Shown: positions 16,263 through 24,633, counted from the first letter of the stretch. The stretch is 33,396 nucleotides of DNA from Clostridiales bacterium (GCA_016930575.1 JAFGGL010000056.1:1-33396), one strand, 5' to 3'. Numbers and translations: made by a program. The notes: a model not told the origin generated them from the sequence alone.

Positions 16263-16607
16263 TCAGCCGCAGGCGAATTCCTGCTTAAATACCGGATGAT
16301 AACTGCGGATATAGCTGCGCCTGCTCAGCACGCGGCCGTTGGCGTCGCAGGTGCAGTGCAGGCGGGGAAGGAGTACGATCGCGGCCGTAAACAGCGCCGC
16401 CGCCCTGAGCCAGGCGCCCGGCGGCAGCGCGAAACCGGACGCGGGGGTTGGCGGCATGCCTGCGAACGCCGTTATCGTGTGAGCGACCGGCAGTTCGGCG
16501 GGGGCGGCGTCCTCCTCAACGGGGGTTTGAATCAGTGCGGACAGCAAAAGCAGCGCGCCCAGCGCGCAAAGCAGCACGACCCAAAACACAAACAGGCGGC
16601 GGCGCAT
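16263..16607 (-). CDS. Small membrane protein of unknown function, upstream of secD
   Basis: The 114-residue protein has a TM helix at about 5-27 (RLFVFWVVLLCALGALLLLSALI) and a Pro/Ala-rich loop. A second TM helix lies at about 66-82 (WLRAAALFTAAIVLLP). The C-terminal segment HCTCDANGRVLSRRSYIRSYHPVFKQEFACG has a CxC and a terminal Cys. GGAAGGATGG precedes the ATG by about 6 nt. It shares the promoter and direction with secD-secF. I do not recognise a family. Its place first in the secDF operon suggests a role at the membrane, but this is only context. Confidence 0.65.
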   Translation of the reverse strand: MRRRLFVFWVVLLCALGALLLLSALIQTPVEEDAAPAELPVAHTITAFAGMPPTPASGFALPPGAWLRAAALFTAAIVLLPRLHCTCDANGRVLSRRSYIRSYHPVFKQEFACG

Positions 16608-16642
16608 GCTTTTCCATCCTTCCGCGAAATGAAACTGAGCCT

Positions 16643-16671
16643 ATTATACCCGTACGGCGGTCTGCCGTCAA
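16643..16671 (-). promoter_or_regulatory. Promoter of the small membrane protein-secD-secF operon
   Basis: TTGACG (16666-16671, minus strand) and TATAAT (16643-16648) with a 17-nt spacer, 36 nt before the ATG at 16607. It is divergent from guaA. Confidence 0.78.
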
Positions 16672-16768
16672 CAGAAGTTCCGGTAGAATTCATGGGGGCT
16701 TACTCTTGCGGCAAATGAGAGTTTGTGGCACAATATATTGTATCCTTTGGGATGTGAAGGAGGCGCCT

Positions 16769-18316
16769 ATGCAAAAGCCGCAATGCGTTGTGATTTTGGA
16801 TTTCGGGGCCCAGTATACGCAGCTGATCGCCCGCCGCGTGCGCGAGTGCGGCGTGTTTTCGGAAGTTCTGCCCTACACCGCGACGGTGGGCGAGATCATG
16901 GCAAGGGAGCCAAAGGGGCTGATCCTGTCCGGCGGCCCGGCCAGCGTGTTGGCGGAGGACGCGCCCAAATGCGATAAAGAAATATTTGAACTCGGCATTC
17001 CGGTGCTTGGCATCTGCTACGGCATGCAACTGATGGCCTACCTGCTGGACGGCAGGGCCGCGGCCTGCGAGCAGCGCGAGTACGGGCGCACGCCCGCCGT
17101 AATGGACAAACGTGACGGTGGATTGTTAAATGGCCTGCGCGGCGAAAGCCACTGCTGGATGAGTCACACCTTTCAGGTGGTCGGTCTGCCGGAGGGTTTT
17201 GAGCGCCTCGCGCACACCGATTGCTGCCCATACGCCGCCATGGCGGACGATACGCGCAAACTCTACGGCGTGCAGTTCCATCCCGAGGTCACACACACCG
17301 AGGAAGGCTGCCGGGTGCTGAGGAATTTCCTTGTCGACATCTGCGGCCTCAAGGGCGACTGGAACATGGAAAGCTACGTGGAGATCGCTGTGCGCCGGAT
17401 CCGCGAGCAGGTGGGGGAGGACGGCACGGTGCTGCTGGCGCTTTCCGGCGGCGTGGATTCCTCCGTGGCGGCGGCGCTTTTGCACCGCGCGATCGGCGAT
17501 AGGCTGACCTGCGTGTACGTCGACCACGGCTTCATGCGGCAGGGGGAAAGCGAGCAGGTGGTTACGGTGTTCACCGAGACCTTCCCCGTCAAGCTCGTGC
17601 ACGCCGACGCGGGCAAGCAGTTTTTCAGGGAGCTCAGGGGCGTGGCCGATCCCGAGGAAAAACGCAGGATCATCGGGAAGAACTTCGTGGACGTATTCAA
17701 GAAGGAAGCCGCGAAACTCAGCAAGCTGGATTTCTTCGCGCAGGGCACCATCTACCCGGACGTCATCGAATCCGGCTCCACCAAGGGCAGCGCTGTGATC
17801 AAAAGCCACCACAACGTGGGTGCCTTGCCGAAAGAATTGGGCTTTGCAAGCCTCGTGGAGCCGCTAAGGATGCTGTTCAAGGACGAGGTCCGCAAACTCG
17901 GCGTCGCGCTCGGGCTGCCCGAAGGCCTCGTGATGCGCCAGCCCTTCCCCGGCCCGGGGCTTGCCATCCGCGTCATCGGCGAGTTGACGCCCGAAAAGGT
18001 GGGGATCGTCCGCAAGTCGGATTTCATCCTGCGCGACGAGATTCAAAAGGCGGGACTTGACACGGGGATTTCCCAGTACTTCACGGTGCTCACCGGCGCG
18101 CGCAGCGTGGGCGTGATGGGGGACGAACGCACCTACGCCTATGCCGTCGCCGTCCGCGCCGTGACGACCGACGATTTCATGACCGCCGACGTGGCGCAGA
18201 TCCCCTATACCGTCCTCGGCAGGATCGCCACCCGCATCGTCGGCGAGGTGCAGGGCGTCAACCGTGTGCTCTACGACATCACCACCAAGCCTCCGGCGAG
18301 TATCGAGTGGGAGTAA
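16769..18316 (+). CDS. guaA: GMP synthase, glutamine-hydrolysing
   Basis: The 515-residue enzyme converts XMP, glutamine and ATP to GMP. The N-terminal class I glutamine amidotransferase has C83 in GICYGMQLM and H171/E173 in VQFHPEV. The ATP-pyrophosphatase domain has the P-loop SGGVDSS at 226-232. The C-terminal dimerisation domain carries QPFPGPGLAIRVIGE and ends KPPASIEWE, the usual terminus. The ATG at 16769 has GAAGGAGGCG 3 nt upstream. The open frame extends to 16448 without a better start. It forms a purine salvage neighbourhood with the importer and xpt downstream. No guanine riboswitch is seen in the leader. Confidence 0.98.
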   Translation: MQKPQCVVILDFGAQYTQLIARRVRECGVFSEVLPYTATVGEIMAREPKGLILSGGPASVLAEDAPKCDKEIFELGIPVLGICYGMQLMAYLLDGRAAACEQREYGRTPAVMDKRDGGLLNGLRGESHCWMSHTFQVVGLPEGFERLAHTDCCPYAAMADDTRKLYGVQFHPEVTHTEEGCRVLRNFLVDICGLKGDWNMESYVEIAVRRIREQVGEDGTVLLALSGGVDSSVAAALLHRAIGDRLTCVYVDHGFMRQGESEQVVTVFTETFPVKLVHADAGKQFFRELRGVADPEEKRRIIGKNFVDVFKKEAAKLSKLDFFAQGTIYPDVIESGSTKGSAVIKSHHNVGALPKELGFASLVEPLRMLFKDEVRKLGVALGLPEGLVMRQPFPGPGLAIRVIGELTPEKVGIVRKSDFILRDEIQKAGLDTGISQYFTVLTGARSVGVMGDERTYAYAVAVRAVTTDDFMTADVAQIPYTVLGRIATRIVGEVQGVNRVLYDITTKPPASIEWE

Positions 18317-18353
18317 GCGTTTCAGTCCACACGGATAAAAAACAAGATAAATA

Positions 18354-18380
18354 CAGCACCCGAATCGGGTGTTGTGTTTC
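18354..18380 (+). terminator. guaA terminator
   Basis: CAGCACCCG (18354-18362) and CGGGTGTTG (18366-18374) pair around AAT, followed by TGTTTCTCTTTC. Confidence 0.8.
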
Positions 18381-18503
18381 TCTTTCAGGCGGATAAGCGT
18401 TTTGTGCAAACCCTATAAAATCAAGCGGTTTTGCGGGCGGCGGCAGTTTGGATGAAAGCGGCGCGGTTTCTTTGAACACAGGGACGAATGTCCATATGTA
18501 GTA
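18381..18503. other. Gene-free stretch before the nucleoside importer
   Basis: The whole gap from 18317 to 18642 holds only the guaA terminator, this unassigned 120 nt and the importer promoter. No ORF with a ribosome site and no conserved purine-aptamer core is seen. Confidence 0.5.
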
Positions 18504-18532
18504 TTGACAAAGCATAGCAAACACAGTATCTT
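18504..18532 (+). promoter_or_regulatory. Promoter of the BMP importer operon
   Basis: A perfect TTGACA (18504-18509) and TATCTT (18527-18532) with a 17-nt spacer, giving a leader of about 100 nt before the binding-protein ATG. Confidence 0.65.
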
Positions 18533-18642
18533 GAAGTGTGTAAAATCCATGTAAGGGCTCCGAAAACGCCATAGGCAGTCACGATCGATTCATGTCCGCA
18601 GGGTTCATCGGCAGAACCAAACCAACAGATGGAGGATGAAAC

Positions 18643-19857
18643 ATGAAAAAGATTATCACCTGGTTGCTCACACTGTCCCTCGTATTTGTGTTTACGGCTG
18701 CAACGGTGGCGTCAGCCGGGGATGCCGTAAAAATCGGCGTCATTCTGATTCACGACGAAAACACCGGCTATGACTTCGCCCATATCCAGGGCATCCAAAA
18801 AGCGGCGGCGGCCGTCGGCATTGCGGAAGACCAAATCATCTGGAAGTACAACATCGGCGAAAACGAAGTCTGCTACGATACCGCGACGGATCTTGTGGAT
18901 CAGGGCTGCGGTTACATCATCTCCGACAGCTACGGCCACCAGAGCTATATGCAGCAGGCCGCCAGCGAAAACCCGGGGACGGTATTCATCGCCATGACGG
19001 GCGACCAGGCGGCGCTTTCGGGGCTTGCCAACTTCAAAAACGCGTTCAACTACACCTTTGAGTCCCGCTACGTATCCGGCATTGTCGCGGGCATGAAACT
19101 GGCCGAGCTCGTAGCCGACGGCGTGGTTGCCGATAGCAACATGGACGTCGACGGCAACATCAAGATCGGCTATGTCGGCGCGTTCCCGTACGCGGAAGTG
19201 GTGTCCGGTTACACGGGCTTCTACCTCGGCGTGAGGTCCATCGTGCCCAATGTGATGATGGACGTGACCTACACCAATTCCTGGTACGATCCGACCGCCG
19301 AAGCCGAAGCGGCCAACGCGCTTGTTTCCTCCGGCTGTATCATCATCAGCCAGCACGCGGATTCCACCGGCGCGCCTTCCGCCTGTGAAGCGCTGCTTGC
19401 CGGCGGCACGCCCGTGTACTGCGTAGGCTACAACGTGGATATGCTTGCCGTAGCGCCCACGGCCGCGCTGACCAGCGCGCAGAACGACTGGAGCGTGTAC
19501 TACACCTACGTGTTCAACTGTGTGAAAAACGGCGAAGAGATCATGACTGACTGGGCCGAAGGCTATACCCAGGGCGCCGTAATGATCTCCGCGCTTGGCG
19601 GGAGCTGCGCGGCAGGCACCGCCGAGAAAGTTGCGGAAGCCGAAGCCGCTATCAAGGACGGCACGCTCAACGTGTTTGACACCTCCACGTTTACCGTAGG
19701 CGGCGATACCGTGACCAGCTACCTGGCGATTGATACCGACGGCGACTGGGCGGGCGATACCGGCGAAGCCATTTCCAACGGCGTATTCCATGAGTCCACG
19801 CTCCGCTCGGCGCCGTACTTCGGCCTTCGTATCGACGGCATCACCGAACTGAACTAA
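18643..19857 (+). CDS. BMP-family ABC transporter substrate-binding protein (nucleoside/purine)
   Basis: The 404-residue extracytoplasmic protein matches the BMP/PnrA-type binding proteins: VKIGVILIHDENTGYDFAHIQGI, a GYIISDSYGHQ segment, FESRYVSGIVAGMKLAEL, KIGYVGAFPYAEVVSGYTGF, SWYDPTAEAEAANAL, and a late WSVYYTYVFN. Such proteins bind nucleosides or purine bases. GGAGGATGAAAC precedes the ATG. The signal peptide (cleavage near VASAGD) contains no Cys, so it does not become a lipoprotein, unlike most Gram-positive relatives, and how it stays at the cell surface is unclear. It is first of the four-gene importer operon and next to guaA and xpt. Confidence 0.92.
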   Translation: MKKIITWLLTLSLVFVFTAATVASAGDAVKIGVILIHDENTGYDFAHIQGIQKAAAAVGIAEDQIIWKYNIGENEVCYDTATDLVDQGCGYIISDSYGHQSYMQQAASENPGTVFIAMTGDQAALSGLANFKNAFNYTFESRYVSGIVAGMKLAELVADGVVADSNMDVDGNIKIGYVGAFPYAEVVSGYTGFYLGVRSIVPNVMMDVTYTNSWYDPTAEAEAANALVSSGCIIISQHADSTGAPSACEALLAGGTPVYCVGYNVDMLAVAPTAALTSAQNDWSVYYTYVFNCVKNGEEIMTDWAEGYTQGAVMISALGGSCAAGTAEKVAEAEAAIKDGTLNVFDTSTFTVGGDTVTSYLAIDTDGDWAGDTGEAISNGVFHESTLRSAPYFGLRIDGITELN

Positions 19858-19876
19858 GCGGAAACCCATACTATGA

Positions 19877-19918
19877 AATGGAAAGAGCCACCTCCAAATC
19901 CGGGTGGTTCTTTCCATT
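19877..19918 (+). terminator. Attenuating hairpin between binding protein and ATPase genes
   Basis: Arms at 19877-19892 and 19903-19918 pair over 16 bp with one G-U, around a 10-nt loop. The tail is short in T residues. Placed inside the operon, such hairpins stabilise the upstream message and lower downstream expression. Confidence 0.7.
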
Positions 19919-19938
19919 ATTTCCGGGGGTAAGCGACA

Positions 19939-21489
19939 ATGCAAAGCGGCACGGCGGCGGTCAGTATGCGCGATATCGTAAAGGCGTTCGGCCCGGTCGT
20001 CGCAAACGACAAGGTGGATCTGGATATCTTCAGCGGCGAGATTCTGGCGCTGCTGGGCGAAAACGGCAGCGGCAAGACCACGTTGATGAACATCCTCTCC
20101 GGCATCTATTATCCCGACGCCGGGCATGTGTCGGTCAACGGCAGGGAGGTTTCCATCCGCAGCCCGAAGGACGTGTACGATCTGGGCATCGGCATGGTGC
20201 ACCAGCATTTCAAGCTGGTGGACGTGCTGACCGCGGCGGAAAACATCATCCTGGGTATGCCCGGTGAAGGGAATCTGGATATGAAGGCCGTCGGGCGGAA
20301 GATACTGGATATCTGCGCACTGTACGGCTTTAGCGTCGACCCCGGGCAGAAGGTATACGATATGTCGGTGTCCCAGAAGCAGACCGTGGAGATCGTCAAG
20401 GTGCTCTACCGCGGCGCGAAGATACTGATCCTGGACGAGCCCACCGCCGTGCTGACCCCGCAGGAGACCGAAAAGTTGTTCCGCGTGCTTCGCAATATGA
20501 AAAACGACGGCAAAGCGATCGTGCTGATCACGCACAAACTGCACGAGGTGGAGGAGATCTCCGACCGCGTCGCTGTGCTCCGCCGCGGCAAGAACGCGGG
20601 CGAACTGGTCACGAAGAATACCGACGCCGCCGAAATGACCAACATGATGGTCGGGCGCGCCGTGACGCTCAATATCGCGCGCCCGGAGCCCAAGGACCCA
20701 AAGCCGCGCATCGTCGTGGATCGCCTCACGCTCAGGGACGAGGAAGGGATTATAAAGCTGAACGAGGTTTCCTTCACGGCGTATTCCGGGGAAGTGCTGG
20801 GCATCGCGGGGATATCCGGCTGCGGGCAGAAGGAACTGCTGGAGACGATCGCGGGGCTGCACCCCCTTAAGTCCGGCAGCGTCACCTATATCAAGCCGGA
20901 AACGGGTGAAAAGATAGATATGGCGGGGCTTGACCCGCGCGAGATCTTTTCTTTGGGCGTGATGCTTTCCTTCGTGCCGGAGGACAGGCTGGGCATGGGG
21001 CTTGTCGGCAATATGGACTTGACCAACAACATGATGCTCCGGTCGTTCCGGCGCGGGAAAAGCGTGTTCACCGACAGAAAAACGCCGCGTAATCTGGCGC
21101 GCAGCGTGGTGGACGAATTAAGCGTGAACACGCCCGGGCTGACGACACCCGTGCGCAGGCTGTCGGGCGGCAACGTGCAAAAGGTGCTGGTCGGGCGCGA
21201 GATATCGTCCTCGCCGACCGTGCTGATGACGGCCTACGCCGTGCGCGGGCTGGACATCAACTCCTCCTACACCATCTACGATCTCATCAACCAGCAGAAG
21301 GAAAAGGGCGTCGCCGTGATCTTTGTCGGCGAGGACCTGGACGTGCTGCTTGAACTGTGCGACAGGATACTCGTGCTTTGCGGCGGCAGGGTATCGGGCA
21401 TCGTTGCGGGCAGGGGCGCGGACAAGAACGAGGTCGGCCTGATGATGACGAAACACGGGAAGGAAACAACACATGAATCCGACGCATAG
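19939..21489 (+). CDS. Double-NBD ABC ATPase of nucleoside importer (NupO-like)
   Basis: The 516-residue protein has two fused nucleotide-binding domains that power a BMP-type importer. NBD1 has Walker A GENGSGKTT (40-48) and Walker B ILILDEPTA. NBD2 has the degenerate Walker A GISGCGQKE normal for this family and the signature LSGGNVQKVLVGRE. Two departures stand out. The NBD1 signature reads MSVSQKQ rather than the family's LSVGxQQ. The NBD2 Walker B region reads VLMTAYAVRGLD where relatives have QPTRGLD or EPTRGLD. The start ATG has GGGGGTAA upstream. The end overlaps the first permease by 17 nt. Confidence 0.93.
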   Translation: MQSGTAAVSMRDIVKAFGPVVANDKVDLDIFSGEILALLGENGSGKTTLMNILSGIYYPDAGHVSVNGREVSIRSPKDVYDLGIGMVHQHFKLVDVLTAAENIILGMPGEGNLDMKAVGRKILDICALYGFSVDPGQKVYDMSVSQKQTVEIVKVLYRGAKILILDEPTAVLTPQETEKLFRVLRNMKNDGKAIVLITHKLHEVEEISDRVAVLRRGKNAGELVTKNTDAAEMTNMMVGRAVTLNIARPEPKDPKPRIVVDRLTLRDEEGIIKLNEVSFTAYSGEVLGIAGISGCGQKELLETIAGLHPLKSGSVTYIKPETGEKIDMAGLDPREIFSLGVMLSFVPEDRLGMGLVGNMDLTNNMMLRSFRRGKSVFTDRKTPRNLARSVVDELSVNTPGLTTPVRRLSGGNVQKVLVGREISSSPTVLMTAYAVRGLDINSSYTIYDLINQQKEKGVAVIFVGEDLDVLLELCDRILVLCGGRVSGIVAGRGADKNEVGLMMTKHGKETTHESDA

Positions 21490-22570
21490 GGAACCGTGGA
21501 TCCGCATCGCCAGGCGGGATTCGATCGCCGCATGGCACGGCTGGCTGATCCGCCTGGCCGGGCTTTTGCTTGCGCTCCTGGTCAGCGCGGTCGTGATCTA
21601 TTTGATCGTGCGCCTCAACCCCATCAAGGTCTATTCGGCGATGTTTGAGGGCAACTTCGGCACCAACCGCCGCATGTGGGTGACGTTCCGCGATATCGCG
21701 ATGCTCCTGTGCATCGGCATCGGGCTTGCGCCCGCGTTCAAGATGCGGTTTTGGAACATCGGCGCGGAGGGGCAGGTTCTGGTCGGCGGCATCGCGACCG
21801 CCGCGGTGATGATTTATTGCGGTAAGTTCATGCCGACCTGGGCGCTGCTCATCGCGTCCCTTCTGGCAAGCCTCGTCGCGGGCGCGGTCTGGGGCGGGAT
21901 ACCGGCGGCGTTCAAGGCGCGCTACGGCACGAACGAAACGCTGTTCACCCTGATGATGAACTACGTCGCCATCCAATTGACCTCGTACTTCGTCGCCGTC
22001 TGGGAGAACCCCTTCGGTTCCAACACCGTGGGCATCATCAACCAGCGCACGCAGACGGGCTGGTTCCCGCCGCTGCTGGGGCAGAAGTATATGTTAAACG
22101 TCCTTTTGGTGCTTGTGCTGACCGTCGCGATGTTTGTGTACCTGCGCTACTCCAAACACGGGTATGAGATCGCGGTGGTCGGCGAATCAAACAAAACGGC
22201 GCGCTATATCGGCATCAGCGTGAAACGGGTGCTGATCCGCACCATGATGCTCTCCGGCGCGGTCTGCGGGCTGGCGGGGTTCATCGCGGTCGCGGGCGCG
22301 TCGCACACCATATCCACCAGCACGGCGGGGGGCAGCGGCTTTACGGCCATCATCGTGGCGTGGCTCGCCAAATTCAACACCTTCGTGATGGTGCTCGTGG
22401 CGGGGCTTCTGGTGTTCCTGGAAAAGGGCGCGATACAGATCGCCTCCCAGTACAACCTGAACGATTACGCCTCGCAGATGATTACGGGCATCATATTGTT
22501 TTTTATCCTCGGCAGCGAGTTCTTCACACGCTACAGGGTCATCTTCCGCGGTAGAAAGGGGGGCAGGTAG
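21473..22570 (+). CDS. ABC importer permease, NupP-like
   Basis: The 365-residue membrane subunit has 8-10 hydrophobic segments. It shows NIGAEGQVLVGGI, GTNETLFTLMMNYVA, GYEIAVVGESNKTARYIGISVKRVL (the conserved cytoplasmic loop that touches the ATPase), and SAGGSGFTAIIVAWLAKFN-type motifs near the end. These belong to the branched-chain/BMP permease family that carries nucleosides. It starts inside the ATPase gene, so translation is coupled, and stops one base before the second permease. Confidence 0.94.
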   Translation: MNPTHREPWIRIARRDSIAAWHGWLIRLAGLLLALLVSAVVIYLIVRLNPIKVYSAMFEGNFGTNRRMWVTFRDIAMLLCIGIGLAPAFKMRFWNIGAEGQVLVGGIATAAVMIYCGKFMPTWALLIASLLASLVAGAVWGGIPAAFKARYGTNETLFTLMMNYVAIQLTSYFVAVWENPFGSNTVGIINQRTQTGWFPPLLGQKYMLNVLLVLVLTVAMFVYLRYSKHGYEIAVVGESNKTARYIGISVKRVLIRTMMLSGAVCGLAGFIAVAGASHTISTSTAGGSGFTAIIVAWLAKFNTFVMVLVAGLLVFLEKGAIQIASQYNLNDYASQMITGIILFFILGSEFFTRYRVIFRGRKGGR

Positions 22571-22571
22571 C

Positions 22572-23543
22572 ATGGCGCAGGTTCTGTCCTTATTGCAGGC
22601 CGCGATCGTGTTCGGCACGGTGATCCTCTTCGGCGCGGTGGGCGAGATCCTGACGGAAAAATCCGGCAACCTGAACCTGGGCGTGCCCGGCATCATGTAC
22701 CTGGGCGGCATCGCGGGGCTGGGCGGCGCGTTTCTGTACGAAACGAGCGTCGCAGCGCCCGTGCCGCTGGTCGGCTTGATTATCGCGCTTTTTTGCGCGC
22801 TGCTGGCTTCGGTGCTGGCCGGGTTCATCTACAGTTTCCTCACCATCACGCTGCGCGCAAACCAGAACGTCACCGGTCTGACGCTGACGATCTTCGGTTC
22901 CGGCGTAGCCAATTTCCTCGGCGGCGCGATGAACAAGATGGCCGGCGGCGTGGGGCAGATCTCCGTATCGGCCACGAGCAGCGCCTACCGCGCGACCTTC
23001 CCGTTCCTCTCGGAGGTCGGGGTGCTGTCCTCGCTCGGGTTCATGACCTATCTTGCGATCGTTCTGGCGTTCATCATGAGCTGGTTCCTGCGCAAGACCC
23101 GCAAGGGGCTCAACCTCCGCGCCGTGGGCGAGAACCCTGCCACGGCGGACGCGGCGGGCATCAGCGTGACGAAATACAAATACCTGTCCACCTGCGTGGG
23201 CGCGGCGGTCACGGGGCTCGGCGGGCTGTACTACGTGATGGACTACATCAAGGGCACCTGGGCCAACGACGGCGGCATCGAGAAACTCGGCTGGCTGGCC
23301 GTGGCGCTGGTGATTTTCGCGCGCTGGAAGCCCAGGCACGCCATATGGGGTTCGTACCTGTTCGGCGTTTTATTCTGGCTGTACTTCTATATCGGCGGGC
23401 TGACCCGCTCCTCGCAGGAGCTGTTCAAGATGCTCCCGTATATCGTCACCATCCTGGTTCTGATCGTGGTGTCTATGCGCCGCAAACATGAAAATCAGCC
23501 GCCCGCAAGCCTGGGGCAGCCGTATTTCCGCGAGGACAGATAA
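22572..23543 (+). CDS. ABC importer permease, NupQ-like
   Basis: The 323-residue membrane subunit, shorter than its partner as is typical, has GEILTEKSGNLNLGVPGIMYLGG (the family's N-terminal motif) and the RAVGENPATADAAGISVTKYKYLSTCVGA cytoplasmic loop. The end is a hydrophobic LPYIVTILVLIVVSMRRKHE. Together with the larger permease it forms the channel for a nucleoside or purine. It is the last gene of the operon. It converges with xpt, leaving only 3 nt between stops and no terminator. Confidence 0.94.
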   Translation: MAQVLSLLQAAIVFGTVILFGAVGEILTEKSGNLNLGVPGIMYLGGIAGLGGAFLYETSVAAPVPLVGLIIALFCALLASVLAGFIYSFLTITLRANQNVTGLTLTIFGSGVANFLGGAMNKMAGGVGQISVSATSSAYRATFPFLSEVGVLSSLGFMTYLAIVLAFIMSWFLRKTRKGLNLRAVGENPATADAAGISVTKYKYLSTCVGAAVTGLGGLYYVMDYIKGTWANDGGIEKLGWLAVALVIFARWKPRHAIWGSYLFGVLFWLYFYIGGLTRSSQELFKMLPYIVTILVLIVVSMRRKHENQPPASLGQPYFREDR

Positions 23544-23546
23544 ACC

Positions 23547-24119
23547 TTAATTCCGGAATTTCACCGTGCCGTCCTTCATGCTGTCGATGATGGCAAGGCT
23601 CTGGATGTTGTAGCCCGCCTTGCGCAGGGCGTCCCCGCCGCCCTGGAAACCTTTTTCGATCACGACGCCGATGCCCGCGACCTCCGCGCCCGCCTGCCTT
23701 GCGATATCAAGCAGGCCTTTTTGCGCTTTGCCGGTCGCCAGAATATCGTCGATGATCAAAATCCGGTCGCCGGGCGAGAGGTAGCGCTGCTCGAGGATCA
23801 CCGTGTAATCCCTGCCTTTGGTAAAGCTGGTGACCGTGGTGCGGTATACCTCGCCGTCGATGTTCTTGCTCTCGGACTTCTTGGCGAACACCAGCGGAAC
23901 CTGGAACTGCAGCGCCGTAAAGCAGGCGATGGCGATGCCGCTGGCTTCGATGGTGATGACTTTGGTGATCTTCTCGTCCGCGAACAGGCGCCTGAATTCC
24001 TTTGCGATCTCATCCATCAGGCAGATATCGATCTGGTGGTTGAGAAATCCGTCCACCTTGATGATTTGCTCGTCCTTGACCCGGCCGTCCCGCAGGATGC
24101 GTTCTTTAAGAAGATCCAT
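23547..24119 (-). CDS. xpt: Xanthine phosphoribosyltransferase
   Basis: The 190-residue enzyme converts xanthine and PRPP to XMP, which GuaA aminates to GMP. It has the classical Xpt start MDLLKERILRDGRVKDEQIIKVDGFLNHQIDI, the KSESKNIDGEVYRT segment, and the PRPP-binding loop ILIIDDILATGKAQ. The start at 24119 has GGAG nine nt upstream. The frame extends to 24251 without homologous sequence, so that longer start is rejected. The leader is short (about 30 nt) and holds no room for a purine riboswitch, unlike many Bacillota xpt genes. Confidence 0.96.
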   Translation of the reverse strand: MDLLKERILRDGRVKDEQIIKVDGFLNHQIDICLMDEIAKEFRRLFADEKITKVITIEASGIAIACFTALQFQVPLVFAKKSESKNIDGEVYRTTVTSFTKGRDYTVILEQRYLSPGDRILIIDDILATGKAQKGLLDIARQAGAEVAGIGVVIEKGFQGGGDALRKAGYNIQSLAIIDSMKDGTVKFRN

Positions 24120-24153
24120 TCCAACATCTCCGTCTGTTTGATTATTGTGTTCT

Positions 24154-24159
24154 ATTATA
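24154..24159 (-). promoter_or_regulatory. xpt -10 element
   Basis: Perfect TATAAT on the minus strand, 35 nt before the xpt ATG. The -35 is weak (TTCCAA at a 17-nt spacing). Confidence 0.5.
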
Positions 24160-24301
24160 CCCGCATTTCCGTGATTTTGGAACGAATAATGCAAAGAAAC
24201 ATGATTTATGCAACTTCTCGGCGTTTCAGTACGGATTCGCGGCGATATCATGTATACTATAAGGGTACTCTTTGATTTTCGGGAAACGGGGAGGAATAAC
24301 C

Positions 24302-24556
24302 GTGAGTTGCAACTATATCATCGGGATCAAGATGGACAACCGGGCCGCCAACGCCATGGCGTTCCAGCAAGCGCTCACCAAAAACGGCTGCAGCATCAAA
24401 ACGCGCCTGGGCATGCACGAGACCGGCGAGGACAATTGCGCCAACTACGGCCTCGTCGTGCTCCAGCCCTGCGGCGAAAAGGCGGAAGTTGAGAAGCTGG
24501 TGAAGGACCTGAACGAGCTGGACGGCGTTACGGCGAAGCTGATGGATTTGAATTAG
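24302..24556 (+). CDS. Small ACT/NikR-C-like protein
   Basis: The 84-residue protein starts with a GTG that has GGGGAGGAATAACC just upstream. A longer frame from 24272 has no such site. The layout is beta-alpha-beta-beta-alpha-beta: YIIGIKMDNRAANAMAF, GCSIKTRLGMHE, NYGLVVLQPCG, EVEKLVKDLNELDGVTAKLMDL. This resembles the ferredoxin-like (ACT/NikR-C) fold of the iron-only-hydrogenase system regulator family (TM1266). H39, E40, C46 and C57 could bind a metal, but that is inference. No hydrogenase gene is near. It is monocistronic with a terminator. Confidence 0.7.
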   Translation: MSCNYIIGIKMDNRAANAMAFQQALTKNGCSIKTRLGMHETGEDNCANYGLVVLQPCGEKAEVEKLVKDLNELDGVTAKLMDLN

Positions 24557-24573
24557 CAAGATCCGCTGATATC

Positions 24574-24604
24574 AAACCGTCGCTGCTATAAACAGCGACG
24601 GTTT
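24574..24604 (+). terminator. Terminator of the ACT-like gene
   Basis: AAACCGTCGCTG and CAGCGACGGTTT are perfect 12-bp arms around a 7-nt loop, followed by TGTGTTG. It also lies after the converging beta-propeller gene and could serve both strands. Confidence 0.8.
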
Positions 24605-24633
24605 TGTGTTGTAGTGGCCAGCGTTGTTTACGG

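Noticed and set aside
18317-18642. Purine riboswitch upstream of the nucleoside importer
   Set aside because: No purine-aptamer core pattern is seen by eye. A covariance search would be needed to exclude a divergent form.
18712-20862. 716-codon minus-strand frame opposite the importer genes
   Set aside because: It is antisense to a clear BMP-binding protein and ABC ATPase. Its translation is a low-complexity shadow rich in H, R, G and V.
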